Positions 9,495 to 17,766 of a stretch of DNA of 64,000 bases are shown here, one piece after another. The stretch's first letter is position 1. Each line of letters opens with the position of its first letter. A model generated the notes under the pieces. The model made no database searches. It was not told where the DNA came from and saw only the letters and a list, made by a program, of their open reading frames with translations. The stretch lies in NCBI GenBank assembly GCA_020636445.1, contig JACJXV010000002.1, positions 1 through 64,000 of the forward strand. The letters are read 5' to 3'. Source of the stretch: Lewinellaceae bacterium (GTDB taxonomy: Bacteria > Bacteroidota > Bacteroidia > Chitinophagales > Saprospiraceae). The translations under genes and the position numbers were made by a program.

Positions 9495-9542
9495 GAAATG
9501 GGAAATCAGAAATGAGAAATGAGTTGTCTGATTTCCCATTTC
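9495..9542. repeat. Hairpin built from heptad words between DinB-like gene and fabG
   Basis: A perfect 16-base inverted repeat pairs GAAATGGGAAATCAGA (9495-9510) with its complement at 9527-9542. The loop holds two tandem TGAGAAA-type heptads (9509-9523), the reverse complement of the TTTCTCA word at 7231-7258. It sits 8 bases after the fabG stop and just upstream of the DinB-like start. It could end fabG transcription, although the T-run is weak. Confidence 0.7.
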
Positions 9543-9550
9543 TGATTTCT

Positions 9551-10297
9551 TTAGGTATGTAACGCCCCGCAAACACTAATCGTTTGCCCCGATACGTAGG
9601 CACCCATATCGGAGGCCAGGAATACGCAAACGTCAGCTACTTCGTTGGCTTTGCCGAATCGCTTGAGGGGAATATTGCTTAGGTAGGCATCGCGGGTTTT
9701 TTCATCCAGCTGGTCGGTCATGTCGGTTTCGATAAAGCCCGGCGCAACCGTATTACAGCGAATATTTCGGGAACCCATTTCCTTGGCGAGGGATTTTGAA
9801 AATCCAATAATACCGGCTTTGGAGGCGGCATAGTTAGCTTGTCCGGCATTACCGGTAATCCCCACAATGGAGCCCATGTTGATGATGGCGCCACCACGGC
9901 TTTTCATCATTGGGCGCAGGGCATGTTTGCTCAGGTTGAAAACGGATTTGAGATTGGTGCTAATCACCTTATCCCACTGTTCTTCGGTCATGCGCAACAT
10001 TAGGGTATCCTGCGTAATACCTGCGTTGTTAATGAGTACATCCAGTTGTCCAAAATCAGCCACTACGGCGTTAATAAGGGCTTCCGCTTCGGTGTAAGAA
10101 CCGGCATCCGACTGATAAGCTTTGGCTTTTACACCCATCCCGGTTAGTTCGGTTACGATGGCTTCCGCTTCGGCACTGCTTGAGCGATAGGTAAAAGCAA
10201 CATGCGCACCGTGCTCCGCAAACCGGCGCACCAGGGCCGCACCAATTCCCCGGGATCCTCCGGTAATCAAGGCAACTTTGTCCTGCAGTAATTTCAT
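9551..10297 (-). CDS. fabG: 3-oxoacyl-ACP reductase FabG (SDR family)
   Basis: A 248-residue short-chain dehydrogenase that should reduce 3-oxoacyl-ACP with NADPH in fatty acid elongation. The Rossmann motif TGGSRGIG is at residues 12-19, NNAG is in the middle, and the catalytic Ser-Tyr-Lys set is formed by GSIVG and YAASKAG. The later segment VAPGFIETDMTDQL is characteristic of FabG. Length and motif spacing are normal for the family. It has no adjacent fatty acid genes here, so a related 3-oxoacyl reductase role cannot be excluded. Confidence 0.9.
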   Translation of the reverse strand: MKLLQDKVALITGGSRGIGAALVRRFAEHGAHVAFTYRSSSAEAEAIVTELTGMGVKAKAYQSDAGSYTEAEALINAVVADFGQLDVLINNAGITQDTLMLRMTEEQWDKVISTNLKSVFNLSKHALRPMMKSRGGAIINMGSIVGITGNAGQANYAASKAGIIGFSKSLAKEMGSRNIRCNTVAPGFIETDMTDQLDEKTRDAYLSNIPLKRFGKANEVADVCVFLASDMGAYVSGQTISVCGALHT

Positions 10298-10440
10298 GTG
10301 AAAAGTATTGTTCGTTGATCACTGGTTTTAGGGCGTAGCAGACAAAAAGTAACCAGCTGCTGACAGGCATGCTTCCTCCTACGCCATTTGTGTCGGCGCT
10401 AAAATTAGGGAATTTTCGGCTTACTACAGCATTGGTTAAA

Positions 10441-10553
10441 GGAAATGGACCCTTCGGTTCCGCTCAGGGACCGAAATTTCTCATTTCTCACCCCGATGCA
10501 ATCGGGGCAAGTTTCTCACCCGCCGTAGGCGGACAAGTTTCTCATTTCTGAGT
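10441..10553. repeat. Composite repeat: TTTCTCA words interrupted by palindromes
   Basis: This gap between uvrA and fabG alternates short tracts of the TTTCTCA word with GC-rich palindromes. In order they are a CCCTTCGGTTCCGCTCAGGG-like hairpin, tandem TTTCTCA words, CCCCGATgcaATCGGGG at about 10489-10505, another TTTCTCA, CCCGCCgtaGGCGGA at about 10519-10532, then TTTCTCA again. It ends 4 bases before the uvrA stop codon, so it may act in uvrA transcript termination. Confidence 0.75.
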
Positions 10554-10557
10554 AATC

Positions 10558-13404
10558 CTACAACTTCTCTGCCAGGTACTGCCCGGTAAAGGATTCGGGA
10601 TGTTGTGCCAGTAATTCAGGCCGCCCCTGGTAGACCAGCTGCCCGCCTTCCTTGCCGCCGCCCGGCCCCAGGTCGATGACCCAGTCGGCAGATTTTACCA
10701 CCTCGAGGTTGTGTTCAACAACTAATACAGTGTGTCCTTTTTCCACAAGGGCATTCAAGGCATCGAGGAGTTTGCGAATGTCGTGGAAATGCAGCCCCGT
10801 GGTAGGTTCGTCGAAGATGAACAAGATCTTTTCGGTACTGCGTTCCTGTCCCAGGAAGGATGCGAGTTTAACCCGTTGGGCCTCACCACCGGAGAGCGTA
10901 CTTGAGGATTGCCCCAGGTGGACATACCCCAGGCCAACGTCCTGCAGCGGTCGCAGCTTGGTGATGACCTCCTTGACGTCCTGGAAGAACTCCATGGCTT
11001 CATCGATACTCATTTCCAGGATATCAAAGATATTTTTGCCGCGGTACTGCACCTCCAGCACTTCATCCTTGAAACGGCGACCATTGCAAACGTCACAAAC
11101 CAGCCGTACATCGGCCAGGAATTGCATTTCAATGACTTGCTCACCTTCCCCCTTGCAGGCATCACACCGGCCACCATCGACGTTGAAGGAAAAATGCTTA
11201 GGCTTGTAGCCACGAATTTTAGACAATTGCTGGGAGGTCATTAAGTCCCGGATGGCATCATAGGCTTTGACATAGGTTACCGGATTAGACCGCGACGATT
11301 TTCCAATCGGATTTTGATTGACCATTTCCACCTGCGTGAGCAGTTGCAGGTCACCTTCCAGGCTGGTGTAGGAACCCGGTGATTTGGCGATATTTTCCCC
11401 AAAATGCTTTTTCAGCGCCGGGTAAAGAATCTGTTTGACCAGGGTAGTTTTACCGGATCCTGAAACACCCGTTACTACCGTAAAGGCCTGCAGGGGAATA
11501 TCAACATCAATACGGTGCAGGTTATGCTGGCGGGCGCCGCGAAGGTGAAGGTAATTACTCAGCGGGCGTCGTTGCTCCGGAATCGGAATCGTCATGCGGC
11601 CGCTCATGTATTTGGTTGTCAGGCTTTCAGTAGCCTCATCATAAATAGCATCATAGGGGCCGGCGAAGACCACTTCACCGCCGTGAATACCGGCGGCAGG
11701 ACCAATGTCAACCAGGTAGTCGGCATTTTTGATGATGTCCTCTTCGTGCTCTACGACAATAACCGTGTTTCCCAGATCACGCAGGGAGCGCAACACACCC
11801 ACCAGGCGATTGGTGTCGCGGGGGTGCAGGCCTACACTGGGCTCATCCAGAATATACATGGAGCTGGTTAGGTTGCTACCCAGGGTGCGGGTGAGGTTAA
11901 TCCGCTGCGTTTCGCCACCGCTTAGGGTTGCTGAAATCCGGTTAAGCGTCAGATAGCCCAACCCCAAATTGACCATAAACTGCAGACGGGTGATGATCTC
12001 GGTAAACAACCGGTTAGCTACTTTAGCATCATACGCCGATAAATCTACCTGCTGAAAAAAAGCCAGCAATTCATCAACAGGTTGGTCAATTAGTTCCCCG
12101 ATGGTATGGCCAGCTACCTTTACGTACATCGCTTCCGGGCGCAGGCGAGCACCTTCGCAAGTGGGGCAGAGGGTACGGCCCCGGTAGCGTGCCAGCATCA
12201 CCCGGTTCTGAATTTTATAGGTTTTCTCCTCTAATTCCCGGAAAAAGGCATGTATACCTTCAAAATACCGGTTGCCATTCCACAGCAAGCGCCGTTCCTC
12301 CCGGGTCAAATCCTGGTAAGGCCGATGCACCGGAAAATCAAAATGGTGGGCATTGGCCAATAGTTCTTCCAGCCATTGGCCATATTTTTCTCCTTTCCAA
12401 CAAGCTATGGCGCCTTCGTATAACGATAGCGATTTGTCGGGGACAACCTTGTCTTCATCAATACCCATGACCATGCTGAATCCCTCACAGGTTGGGCAGG
12501 CACCATAGGGGTTGTTGAAATTAAATAATTGAGGCGAAGGCTCCAGAAAGGTCATCCCATCCAGTTCGAAGCGATTATTGAACATGCGGCGTTCCTGCCC
12601 TATGACATCAACCAGGCACTCGCCCTCACTTTCATAGAATGCTGTTTGGATGGAATCCGCCAGGCGGCGCCCATTCGCTTCGTCATCAGCCTGTACAATG
12701 AAGCGATCAATCAGGACGTAAATATCAGCATCACGGAGCGTACCAATTTTGGCATCCAGTAAGGGGTCGCTGCCTTCCAGGAAATCCTGGATATCGGATA
12801 ATTGGCTGTGATTCCAAAATCGGGTATACCCTTTTTGCAATAGCAGGTTTAATTCCTGGGCAAGGGTGCGATCTGCATATTTATATGGAAGCGGGATGAA
12901 AAGCTGGATTCGGGTTTCATCGGGAAATTGCTGGATGAAGTCAACGACATCTGATACCTGGTGCTTGCGTACTTCTTCGCCGGTTATGGGTGAAAAGGTG
13001 CGACCTGCCCGGGCATAGAGCAACCGCAGATAATCGTAAATCTCGGTGAGCGTTCCTACAGTTGAGCGGGCATTACTGGTACTTACTTTCTGTTCGATAG
13101 CAATGGCGGGGCAAATACCTTTAATGTAATCAACCTCGGGTTTTTTCATGCGCCCCAGAAACTGCCGAGCGTAGGAGGATAAGCTTTCTACATAGCGGCG
13201 CTGGCCCTCTGCGTAGAGGGTATCCATCGTGATCGACGATTTTCCTGAACCGGAAACCCCGGTGATGACCACCAGTTGATTCTTTGGGATTTGCAAGTCA
13301 ACATTCTTCAGGTTATTGGCTCGCGCACCCTTGATGAGGATGTAATTACCTACCTTTTCCAAAGTAGGTGCCACAATGGGCTGATTTTTTTTCTTGGCCG
13401 GCAT
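10558..13404 (-). CDS. uvrA: Excinuclease ABC subunit A (UvrA)
   Basis: UvrA is the damage-recognition ATPase of nucleotide excision repair; it loads UvrB onto distorted DNA. From the ATG at 13404 (MPAKKKNQP) the protein has 948 residues, the usual UvrA length. The open frame starts 30 codons earlier, but that extension is hydrophobic and unlike UvrA. Both ATP-binding modules are complete, with Walker A motifs GVSGSGKS and GVSGSGKT and signatures LSGGETQRI and LSGGEAQRV. Cysteine pairs of the zinc modules are visible in CPTCEG (twice) and in CDACKGEG with CDVCNGRRF. It is alone on its strand, and the repeat block at 10441-10553 follows its stop. Confidence 0.96.
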   Translation of the reverse strand: MPAKKKNQPIVAPTLEKVGNYILIKGARANNLKNVDLQIPKNQLVVITGVSGSGKSSITMDTLYAEGQRRYVESLSSYARQFLGRMKKPEVDYIKGICPAIAIEQKVSTSNARSTVGTLTEIYDYLRLLYARAGRTFSPITGEEVRKHQVSDVVDFIQQFPDETRIQLFIPLPYKYADRTLAQELNLLLQKGYTRFWNHSQLSDIQDFLEGSDPLLDAKIGTLRDADIYVLIDRFIVQADDEANGRRLADSIQTAFYESEGECLVDVIGQERRMFNNRFELDGMTFLEPSPQLFNFNNPYGACPTCEGFSMVMGIDEDKVVPDKSLSLYEGAIACWKGEKYGQWLEELLANAHHFDFPVHRPYQDLTREERRLLWNGNRYFEGIHAFFRELEEKTYKIQNRVMLARYRGRTLCPTCEGARLRPEAMYVKVAGHTIGELIDQPVDELLAFFQQVDLSAYDAKVANRLFTEIITRLQFMVNLGLGYLTLNRISATLSGGETQRINLTRTLGSNLTSSMYILDEPSVGLHPRDTNRLVGVLRSLRDLGNTVIVVEHEEDIIKNADYLVDIGPAAGIHGGEVVFAGPYDAIYDEATESLTTKYMSGRMTIPIPEQRRPLSNYLHLRGARQHNLHRIDVDIPLQAFTVVTGVSGSGKTTLVKQILYPALKKHFGENIAKSPGSYTSLEGDLQLLTQVEMVNQNPIGKSSRSNPVTYVKAYDAIRDLMTSQQLSKIRGYKPKHFSFNVDGGRCDACKGEGEQVIEMQFLADVRLVCDVCNGRRFKDEVLEVQYRGKNIFDILEMSIDEAMEFFQDVKEVITKLRPLQDVGLGYVHLGQSSSTLSGGEAQRVKLASFLGQERSTEKILFIFDEPTTGLHFHDIRKLLDALNALVEKGHTVLVVEHNLEVVKSADWVIDLGPGGGKEGGQLVYQGRPELLAQHPESFTGQYLAEKL

Positions 13405-13552
13405 ACGCTGTATGAACAATTTATGAAGGTGCAAAAAAGACGCCTTCATACCCACAAACAAAATAACAAAGCTAGAGTTTTCTGCGGTGGACACAACCTT
13501 TTAGCTACAGAAACCCGGAATAAAAAAGGTCGCCACCTTCCTTCGGCGTAAA

Positions 13553-13608
13553 CACCTCTTCCTCGGCAGATCAGTTCGGCAAAGCAAAGCTTTGCTACCG
13601 AAGAGGTG
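13553..13608. other. Nested inverted repeat between divergent uvrA and sigma factor genes
   Basis: The arms CACCTCTTC (13553-13561) and GAAGAGGTG (13600-13608) are perfectly complementary, and an inner AAAGC/GCTTT stem lies between them. It sits in the 519-base gap between the uvrA start and the ECF sigma factor start. It could be a leader hairpin or an operator. Nothing else recognisable is seen in 13405-13780. Confidence 0.45.
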
Positions 13609-13782
13609 CAAAACTTCAATAGATTCGAAATATTATTTGATAAAAAAATAAAAAAACAAGACATCCTTATGCGTTTGGCAAGCATAACGACACGAGAGTA
13701 GGCGTTTTATTAAGAAATAAACAAGATATTGCGTGGCAAGCGTTAACCTGGTGTTAAGAAATGAAAAAAAATGCAGGGAACA

Positions 13783-13814
13783 TTGTTGATTTTAAAACCT
13801 AGCACTTATCTTTG
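13783..13814 (+). promoter_or_regulatory. Bacteroidota-type promoter for ECF sigma factor
   Basis: TTGTTG (13783-13788) and TATCTTTG (13807-13814) are separated by 18 bases. They match the Bacteroidota housekeeping consensus TTTG, 17-23 bases, TAnnTTTG. The start site would be near 13818, leaving a leader of about 105 bases before the ATG at 13924. Confidence 0.6.
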
Positions 13815-13923
13815 GCATCAGAACAATAAACCGTTGGTCATTTCATTCACAAAACGTTGAATCTATAGGCGAGAACTTCTACACTAATAAGATTACGATC
13901 CCATAACGTAAACTGTCTTAGTT

Positions 13924-14505
13924 ATGCAAGTTACGCCGCTTAATGACCAGCAGCTCATTGCCCAATATTTAGAAGGGAATGAGCGTGCATTTGAGGAGTT
14001 GCTGAATCGTCACCAGCAAAAAATCTACACCTCAATTTACCTTTTTGTCAAAGATCAAAGTTTAGCTGAGGACATCTTCCAGGAGGTCTTCATCAAAATC
14101 ATTGATACCCTTCGCCGGGGTAAATACAACCACGAAGGCAAGTTCCTGCAATGGGCTATGCGTATTGCTTACAACATGTGCGTGGATTATTTCCGGCGGA
14201 CGAAGCGCCGTCCAAAGGTTTCGCCAACGGATACTTTCGATATTTTCGATATCCTGCAGGTTTCAGAACCCAATGCTGAACAGGGCATGATTCGCAGCCA
14301 GACGCATGACAAAGTGCGCCAATTGGTGGATATGCTTCCTCCTGAACAACGCGAAGTAGTCATCCTGCGTCATTACGCGGATATGAGCTTCAAAGAAATT
14401 GCCAAGCTAACCCGGGTAAGTATCAACACTGCCCTGGGCCGGATGCGCTATGCCTTAATCAACATCCGGAAAATGGTTGAAGAAAGAGAGGTCATCCTAC
14501 AGTAA
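13924..14505 (+). CDS. RNA polymerase sigma factor, ECF type
   Basis: A 193-residue sigma factor with only regions 2 and 4, which directs RNA polymerase to a small set of promoters. Region 2 covers about residues 20-95 (QSLAEDIFQEVFIKI, FLQWAMRIAYNMCVDYFRR). Region 4 covers about 125-185 (LPPEQREVVILRHYADMSF, then the helix-turn-helix EIAKLTRVSINTALGRMRYA). No anti-sigma gene is adjacent, which is unusual for this class; control could be by an unlinked factor or at transcription. The promoter upstream is of housekeeping type, so autoregulation is not suggested. A hairpin follows the stop. Confidence 0.93.
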   Translation: MQVTPLNDQQLIAQYLEGNERAFEELLNRHQQKIYTSIYLFVKDQSLAEDIFQEVFIKIIDTLRRGKYNHEGKFLQWAMRIAYNMCVDYFRRTKRRPKVSPTDTFDIFDILQVSEPNAEQGMIRSQTHDKVRQLVDMLPPEQREVVILRHYADMSFKEIAKLTRVSINTALGRMRYALINIRKMVEEREVILQ

Positions 14506-14536
14506 TTGCGGCTGATCCCATGAATATAACTTTTCT

Positions 14537-14571
14537 CCACCGGGAAGTCGACTCGCTCGTCTTCCCGGTGG
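14537..14571 (+). terminator. Hairpin downstream of ECF sigma gene
   Basis: A perfect 11-base stem CCACCGGGAAG/CTTCCCGGTGG with a 13-base loop lies 31 bases after the sigma factor stop. The downstream TATTTAT is only moderately T-rich, so termination strength is uncertain. Confidence 0.65.
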
Positions 14572-14624
14572 TATTTATACCCATTTCGAACGATCACCAC
14601 GCCGTAGGCTTAACACCACAACCC

Positions 14625-14820
14625 TTCGACTCCGCCTGGTTCTTGCCCGCCGATGCAAGGCTACAGCGGGTAACCCTCCTGCACAAGGTTTCGGCGGGTA
14701 AATAAACGCTCAACGAGCCCGCCAGAGGCGGATAAATAACGCTCAACGCTCAACGTCATTTAGGTATTAACAACCAGCAACTAGTAATTTACCCGCCTCC
14801 GGCGGGCCAGTAACCAAAAA
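14625..14820. repeat. Composite repeat: palindromes with CTCAACG and CCAGCAA words
   Basis: Most of the gap from 14506 to 15030 is repeat. It holds a CCCTTCGACTCCGCC hairpin arm, CCCGCCGATGCAAGGC, CCCGCCagaGGCGGA at about 14719-14732, two tandem GCTCAAC heptads at 14741-14755, CCAGCAACTAGTAA words, and CCCGCCtccGGCGGG at about 14803-14818. No gene is seen. A box resembling TATCTTG near 14865 may serve the secreted protein at 15031, but this is weak. Confidence 0.7.
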
Positions 14821-15030
14821 AATGAGGTTCTCAGCACCGGATTATGCTGTTGCTGCCCGGTTTTGTATCTTGTAACGGTCAGCGCAGAACCAGCAGGCGC
14901 TTTTACTGACTTAAAAGGCGAGCGGTAACTCTGGCCTTCAAATAAAGGTTTGGCCATGCTGCGTTTATTCTGGCGGTTAATCAATTCCCTAATCCCGGTT
15001 GGGCTATCCAGCCGAAACCCGAAAGGTTTT

Positions 15031-15489
15031 ATGATGCGATTCCCCGGTTTACTATGCCTTGGCTTGGTGCTGTCGGTGACTACCAGCCTCTCCGCACAGC
15101 GCATATTGGAAGGACAATGGCGGGGTACCCTTACAAACGGATTAAGTTCTAACCAGGGCTACCCCTTTGAACTATTTCTCAAAGTAGACAAACAAAAAGT
15201 AAGTGGGCGTTCTTACGTTTACCTACCCGATGGGAAGTTTATTGAGATGGAAGTACACGGCGTCATCTATGAGGACTTTTCCATTTACCTGGAAGATCTT
15301 CGCCTGGTTGCTGCCCCCGATAGACCCATTCCCGATTTCTTACGCAAATACCAGCTGGCGTTTAAAGGTGATATCTGGAAGAAAAACCTCTATGGCTACT
15401 GGCAGGAAGTGGTAGATGATGACCCCACCAGCAAACGGCGCCGTCTCGGAAAGATCGTCATCACTAAAGTTGAAAATAGTAAAGCCTGA
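15031..15489 (+). CDS. Small secreted protein of unknown function
   Basis: A 152-residue product from the ATG at 15031. It starts MMRFPGLLCLGLVLSVTTSL and ends its signal peptide near LSAQ, so export is predicted. The mature part is beta-rich, beginning ILEGQWRGTLTNG and containing GRSYVYLPDGKFIEMEVHG and LYGYWQEV, a pattern that recalls lipocalin-like or calycin-like barrels, though this is only an impression. The open frame extends 27 codons upstream, but that part lacks a signal sequence. I do not recognise the family. It is flanked by repeats and has no operon partner. Confidence 0.7.
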   Translation: MMRFPGLLCLGLVLSVTTSLSAQRILEGQWRGTLTNGLSSNQGYPFELFLKVDKQKVSGRSYVYLPDGKFIEMEVHGVIYEDFSIYLEDLRLVAAPDRPIPDFLRKYQLAFKGDIWKKNLYGYWQEVVDDDPTSKRRRLGKIVITKVENSKA

Positions 15490-15535
15490 TTCTGGTTGAC
15501 GATGGTGATTTGGTGAGGAGTGAGTGGGGAAGCGC

Positions 15536-15627
15536 CCTGCCTACGCTAAGCTTGTCCGCCTATGGCGGGCTTCGGCAGGTAAAAAAATCAAAAATTGGAA
15601 ACCAGCCACCAGCAACCAGCCACCACC
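15536..15627. repeat. Nested palindrome followed by ACCAGCC/ACCAGCA heptads
   Basis: A two-level hairpin runs from CCTGCC (15536-15541) to GGCAGG (15574-15579), with CCGCCtatGGCGG nested inside. It is followed by ACCAGCC, ACCAGCA and ACCAGCC in perfect 7-base register at 15601-15621. The block ends 4 bases before the stop of the convergent DUF2064 gene, so it separates two convergent genes. Confidence 0.75.
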
Positions 15628-15630
15628 AAT

Positions 15631-16227
15631 CTACTCCAACGGCCAGCCATATTGCTCCCAGTCGGTAGCATAGTCGATATCCGGGAGGGTAGCTACAGTA
15701 TGGTAAGTAGCTCCGGCTTCCGTAAGGCGGACAACTGTATCGGCCAGCACCTGGTCGGTACTCCAGGTCATATCCCTGAAAATGGTTGGAATTACCTGGC
15801 GTAGCCCCAGCAGGTAGTAGCCTCCGTCCGTGGCGGGGCCTAAAATAGCATCATAGGTAGTGAGTTGATCCAGGGATTCCTGGAGAATAGCCGTACTCAG
15901 TAAAGGGCAGTCTGTTCCGACAAGTACCGCCCGCTGGTGGTGGGCAAGAACTTCCTGGAGGGCGCTCTCCATACGTTGGCCCAGATCTCCGTCAACCTGG
16001 CACCGTTTGTGAAAGGCAGCATTTGACCATGCATCATGCGGATCAATAAAATCGCTGTAATAGAGATAGCGGTCGGCATCAATGCCTAAGCAAATGTCCC
16101 GCGTGCGGGCGCAGAGGGCGAGGTATATTCGCATTGCTTCCTGATCACCTACCGTAGCCGCTAACCGCGTTTTAACCCGGCCGGGGACAGGGTTTTTGAC
16201 AAAGATAATCAGGGCGGATGAAGACAT
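15631..16227 (-). CDS. TIGR04282/DUF2064-family glycosyltransferase-like protein
   Basis: A 198-residue protein of the DUF2064 family, related to nucleotide-sugar transferases and cobalamin-type guanylyltransferases. Diagnostic features are ALIIFVKNPVPGRVKTRLA at the N-terminus, VLVGTDCPLLS around residue 110, and LGPATDGGYYLLGL. Some members are linked to arsenosugar biosynthesis, but no arsenic genes are near, so the substrate is open. It lies downstream of the TolC and HlyD genes on the same strand, separated from HlyD by a heptad hairpin. Confidence 0.85.
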   Translation of the reverse strand: MSSSALIIFVKNPVPGRVKTRLAATVGDQEAMRIYLALCARTRDICLGIDADRYLYYSDFIDPHDAWSNAAFHKRCQVDGDLGQRMESALQEVLAHHQRAVLVGTDCPLLSTAILQESLDQLTTYDAILGPATDGGYYLLGLRQVIPTIFRDMTWSTDQVLADTVVRLTEAGATYHTVATLPDIDYATDWEQYGWPLE

Positions 16228-16234
16228 GAGAGAG

Positions 16235-16295
16235 GGTTATTAGTTACTGGTTACTAGTTACTAGCAACTAATAACCAGTAACCAGTAACCAGCAA
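16235..16295. repeat. Hairpin of TTACTGG/CCAGTAA heptads between HlyD and DUF2064 genes
   Basis: The left part carries heptads AGTTACT and GGTTACT, and the right part repeats AGTAACC. The two are complementary, for example GGTTATTAGTT (16235-16245) with AACTAATAACC (16266-16276), and several registers can pair. The block occupies almost the whole gap between the HlyD stop and the DUF2064 start. Confidence 0.7.
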
Positions 16296-16302
16296 CAATC
16301 TA

Positions 16303-17715
16303 TCAGTCTTCTTTTTTCTTATCCTTGGAGCCAAAGAGTTCGTCTTCGGTAACCCGTTGAATTTTCTCTCCGGATTTCAATTTGCGGGAAATGACGGAGT
16401 AGGGGCCAGAGATGATCGTCTCGCCAGCTTTGAGGCCGGAAACAATCTCGATGAAATTATCATCCTGGATGCCGGTTTTAACCTCAGCCATGCGAACCGT
16501 ATCGCCTTCCATTGCGACGAATACAACTTCGAGCAGATCTTCTGTGGAAGTGGATTTTTCGGCCGTTTCGCCATCTTTAGACTCAACGAATTTTTTCTTT
16601 ACGCCTTCTTTTTCCCGGGTAGTGACTGCCTGGATGGGAACACTCAGGACACCTTCTTTCGATTGGGTAAGAATATCTACAGAAGCTGACATTCCAGGGC
16701 GGAAAGGATAGCGCTTTTTCGGGGAAATCAAATCGCTGTACGAGGCAGGGTCAATATTAATACGTACCTCGAAGTTGGTGATTTGGTCGCTGGTTAACGA
16801 GGCGGCACCCGCTGCATTGGAGGCGGTATTGGCAATTTGGGTAACGCGGCCTTTGAATTTTCGGCCCAGGTAGGCATCCACCTCAATCTCCACTGGATCA
16901 TTGAGAGATACCCGGGGGATATCGCTTTCGCTCACATCTACCCGAACTTCCATGCTGTTGAGGTTGGCGATTCGCATCATTTCAGTCCCTGTCATTTGGA
17001 TAGTACCTACTACCCGTTCTCCTTTTTCTACATTGAGCAAAGAGATGATGCCGCCACTAGGGGCGTAGACTGTTGTTCGGCGCAGGCTGGTACGCAACTC
17101 TTTGAGGCTGGCTTCCGCGCTGGCCACTGTAAACTCAGCGGCGCGGGCACTTTCCTGGGCTGCCTTAATGCCGGCATCCGCCGAGCGGAGGTTAGCTTCC
17201 AGGCTTCGCAAGCTCGATAGCGAGGCTTGATAATCGGCTTCGGAAATCACCCCGTCTTTGAACAGTTTGCTATTCCGATTCTGAATTTCCCGGGCATTTT
17301 CCAGTTGTGCAACGATTTGCTCGCGTTGAGCACGCAGGTTTTCAATCTGCGATTTGGAGTTGGCTACCTGGGCTTTGGAGCTATTAACGCCTGCTACCCC
17401 ACGCTCAACCTGCGATTGGTAGGCATCAGGGTCAATGCGAGCCAATACCTGACCGGCAACTACGGAGTCGCCTTCCTGAACATATAATTCAACGATCTCC
17501 CCCGAAACGTCGGAACTGATTTTTACTTCTACCACAGGGAAAACTTTCCCGCTGGCGGATACTTTTTCATTGATAGTACGGGCAGCAACCGCTTCAACGG
17601 TTACCTTTTCTCCCTGCGGCCGGTTCTTTGCCTTGAAAATGGCGAAGACAATCAGGGCCAGGATAACACCACCGAGAATATAAAGTAGCGTGTTATTGTT
17701 TTTTCGCTTTGTCAT
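16303..17715 (-). CDS. HlyD-family periplasmic adaptor of an efflux system (MacA-like)
   Basis: A 470-residue membrane fusion protein that would connect an inner-membrane transporter to the TolC-like protein encoded just upstream. A single membrane anchor lies at about residues 8-26. The first lipoyl half is VSASGKVFPVVEVKISSDVS, followed by a long alpha-hairpin (about 100-200, rich in Gln, Ala and Glu) and the second lipoyl half RRTTVYAPSGGIISLLNVE. A beta-barrel and a membrane-proximal domain follow. The C-terminus is highly charged (FGSKDKKKED). No inner-membrane ABC or RND gene is adjacent, so the third component must lie elsewhere. Confidence 0.9.
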   Translation of the reverse strand: MTKRKNNNTLLYILGGVILALIVFAIFKAKNRPQGEKVTVEAVAARTINEKVSASGKVFPVVEVKISSDVSGEIVELYVQEGDSVVAGQVLARIDPDAYQSQVERGVAGVNSSKAQVANSKSQIENLRAQREQIVAQLENAREIQNRNSKLFKDGVISEADYQASLSSLRSLEANLRSADAGIKAAQESARAAEFTVASAEASLKELRTSLRRTTVYAPSGGIISLLNVEKGERVVGTIQMTGTEMMRIANLNSMEVRVDVSESDIPRVSLNDPVEIEVDAYLGRKFKGRVTQIANTASNAAGAASLTSDQITNFEVRINIDPASYSDLISPKKRYPFRPGMSASVDILTQSKEGVLSVPIQAVTTREKEGVKKKFVESKDGETAEKSTSTEDLLEVVFVAMEGDTVRMAEVKTGIQDDNFIEIVSGLKAGETIISGPYSVISRKLKSGEKIQRVTEDELFGSKDKKKED

Positions 17716-17766
17716 GACGATGCGTTGTGGTTTATTAGGAAGTTCACAAGGTAGGTTATCTTTCGA

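Noticed and set aside
10652..12762. Several plus-strand open frames of 75-185 codons opposite uvrA
   Set aside because: They mirror the uvrA codons on the other strand and show no motif of their own.
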